From the NCBI GenBank assembly GCA_902464635.1, contig CABQKC010000008.1, forward strand, positions 1-64,000: a DNA stretch of 64,000 bases, given 5' to 3'. The notes under the pieces are model-generated. The model worked only from the letters and a program-made list of their open reading frames with translations. It ran no database searches and was not told where the DNA came from. Origin of the DNA: an uncultured Caryophanales bacterium (GTDB taxonomy: Bacteria > Bacillota_I > Bacilli_A > RFN20 > CAG-826). Position numbers and translations under genes: made by a program. How positions within the stretch are numbered: position 1 is the stretch's first letter; every line of letters begins with the position of its first letter. This document shows, piece after piece, positions 63,715-64,000 of the stretch.

Positions 63715-64000
63715 ATTTTTCTCCTTAAATGAGCAAATATTGTTTCCCTATATTTCTATTGTAAGGGCTTCCAAAAATAATTTAAAGTATTTTTTTAACC
63801 CGTTTAAATAAATACTAAAAATAAAGGAATTTGTTTGACGTTTATATTTATATAACCTGTTAAAAAGTAGCGTTTAAAAATTAATTTAAACCACCTAAAA
63901 GCACCCTAAAATCAGAACAAATCAAAATATTAACACTTAAAAAACTTATTTTAATAAACCGAGTCTATTGAAATAACATATAGGCTGACTAGCCCAGCCA
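63715..64000. promoter_or_regulatory. Control region of glycan operon 2
   Basis: 286 bases of AT-rich sequence without a gene. Possible minus-strand promoter elements lie within about 60 bases of ATG63714 (TTGGAA, 16 bases, TATAGG). Two dyads stand out: TTATATTTATATAA (63842-63855) and GTTTAAA-N6-TTTAAAC (63872-63891). Either could be the site of the system 2 ROK repressor. Neither matches the operator found in system 1. Confidence 0.4.

Noticed and set aside
1..64000. Mycoplasma-type code (UGA as Trp)
   Set aside because: Many genes end in TGA within ATGA overlaps and Trp positions in conserved motifs are TGG, so the standard bacterial code applies.
1..64000. CRISPR arrays, tRNA, rRNA or insertion sequences
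   Set aside because: No regularly spaced short repeats, no cloverleaf-like or rRNA-like stretch, and no transposase gene was seen when reading both strands.

Overview
The window comes from an AT-rich bacterium of the low-G+C Gram-positive side. Genes are packed head to tail with frequent ATGA start/stop overlaps, AGGAGG-type ribosome sites are common, and many lipoproteins carry a short signal and a lipobox cysteine. TGA is used as a stop and Trp is TGG, so the code is standard rather than the mycoplasma code. The gene types (YesM/YesN/YesL-like proteins, MalFGK-type importers with family 1 binding proteins, ROK repressors, GH20/GH38/GH123-like enzymes, a sialate O-acetylesterase-like protein) and the absence of LPXTG anchors suggest an uncultured gut Bacilli lineage near the Erysipelotrichales/Acholeplasmatales (RF39/RFN20-type). 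That placement is inference. The content looks like a host-glycan (mucin or N-glycan) foraging region.

Layout. (1) 118-2776, plus strand: a 7TM sensor kinase and a response regulator. (2) 2865-4172, plus: a lone HipA-like kinase gene flanked by near-identical 35-bp repeats. (3) 26956 down to 4217, minus strand: glycan system 1. Its order is MalK-type ATPase with a coiled-coil insertion, secreted helical/beta lipoprotein, MalF, MalG, binding protein, GH123-like lipoprotein, large modular lipoprotein, secreted tyrosine-phosphatase lipoprotein, GH38 alpha-mannosidase, DUF6259-like glycosidase, then a four-gene module (ATPase, two-TM protein, anchored extracellular protein, YesL-like protein). 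(4) 35344 down to 27087, minus: a ROK repressor, a cytosolic GH20-like hexosaminidase, a large secreted TIM-barrel protein, a secreted modular protein and an alpha/beta-hydrolase esterase. (5) 35488-36938, plus: two small coupled genes of uncertain role, the first with faint PlsX resemblance. (6) 46150 down to 36924, minus: response regulator, sensor kinase, galactose-binding-protein-like sensor, then MglB, MglA and an MglC carrying a 225-residue charged coiled-coil extension, with a cre site in front of mglB, and a small membrane protein. (7) 63714 down to 46232, minus: glycan system 2. Its order is binding protein, TIM-barrel lipoprotein, MalF, large surface protein, MalG, a second TIM-barrel lipoprotein, LamG-like surface protein, sialate O-acetylesterase-like enzyme, GH20-like enzyme, ROK repressor, and a second copy of the four-gene module.

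How it fits together. Surface and lipoprotein enzymes would trim glycans and hold them near the cell. Two MalFG-type importers would bring in oligosaccharides, and cytosolic GH20, GH38, DUF6259-like and esterase enzymes would finish the breakdown. Released galactose or glucose would enter through MglBAC, controlled by a two-component system with its own binding protein. Three copies of one inverted-repeat operator (TTAATTATATC-N7-GATATAATTAA) in front of the MalK operon, the 551-residue secreted protein and the ROK gene point to one local ROK regulon. The best candidate for an undescribed system is the four-gene ATPase/membrane module that ends both glycan operons.
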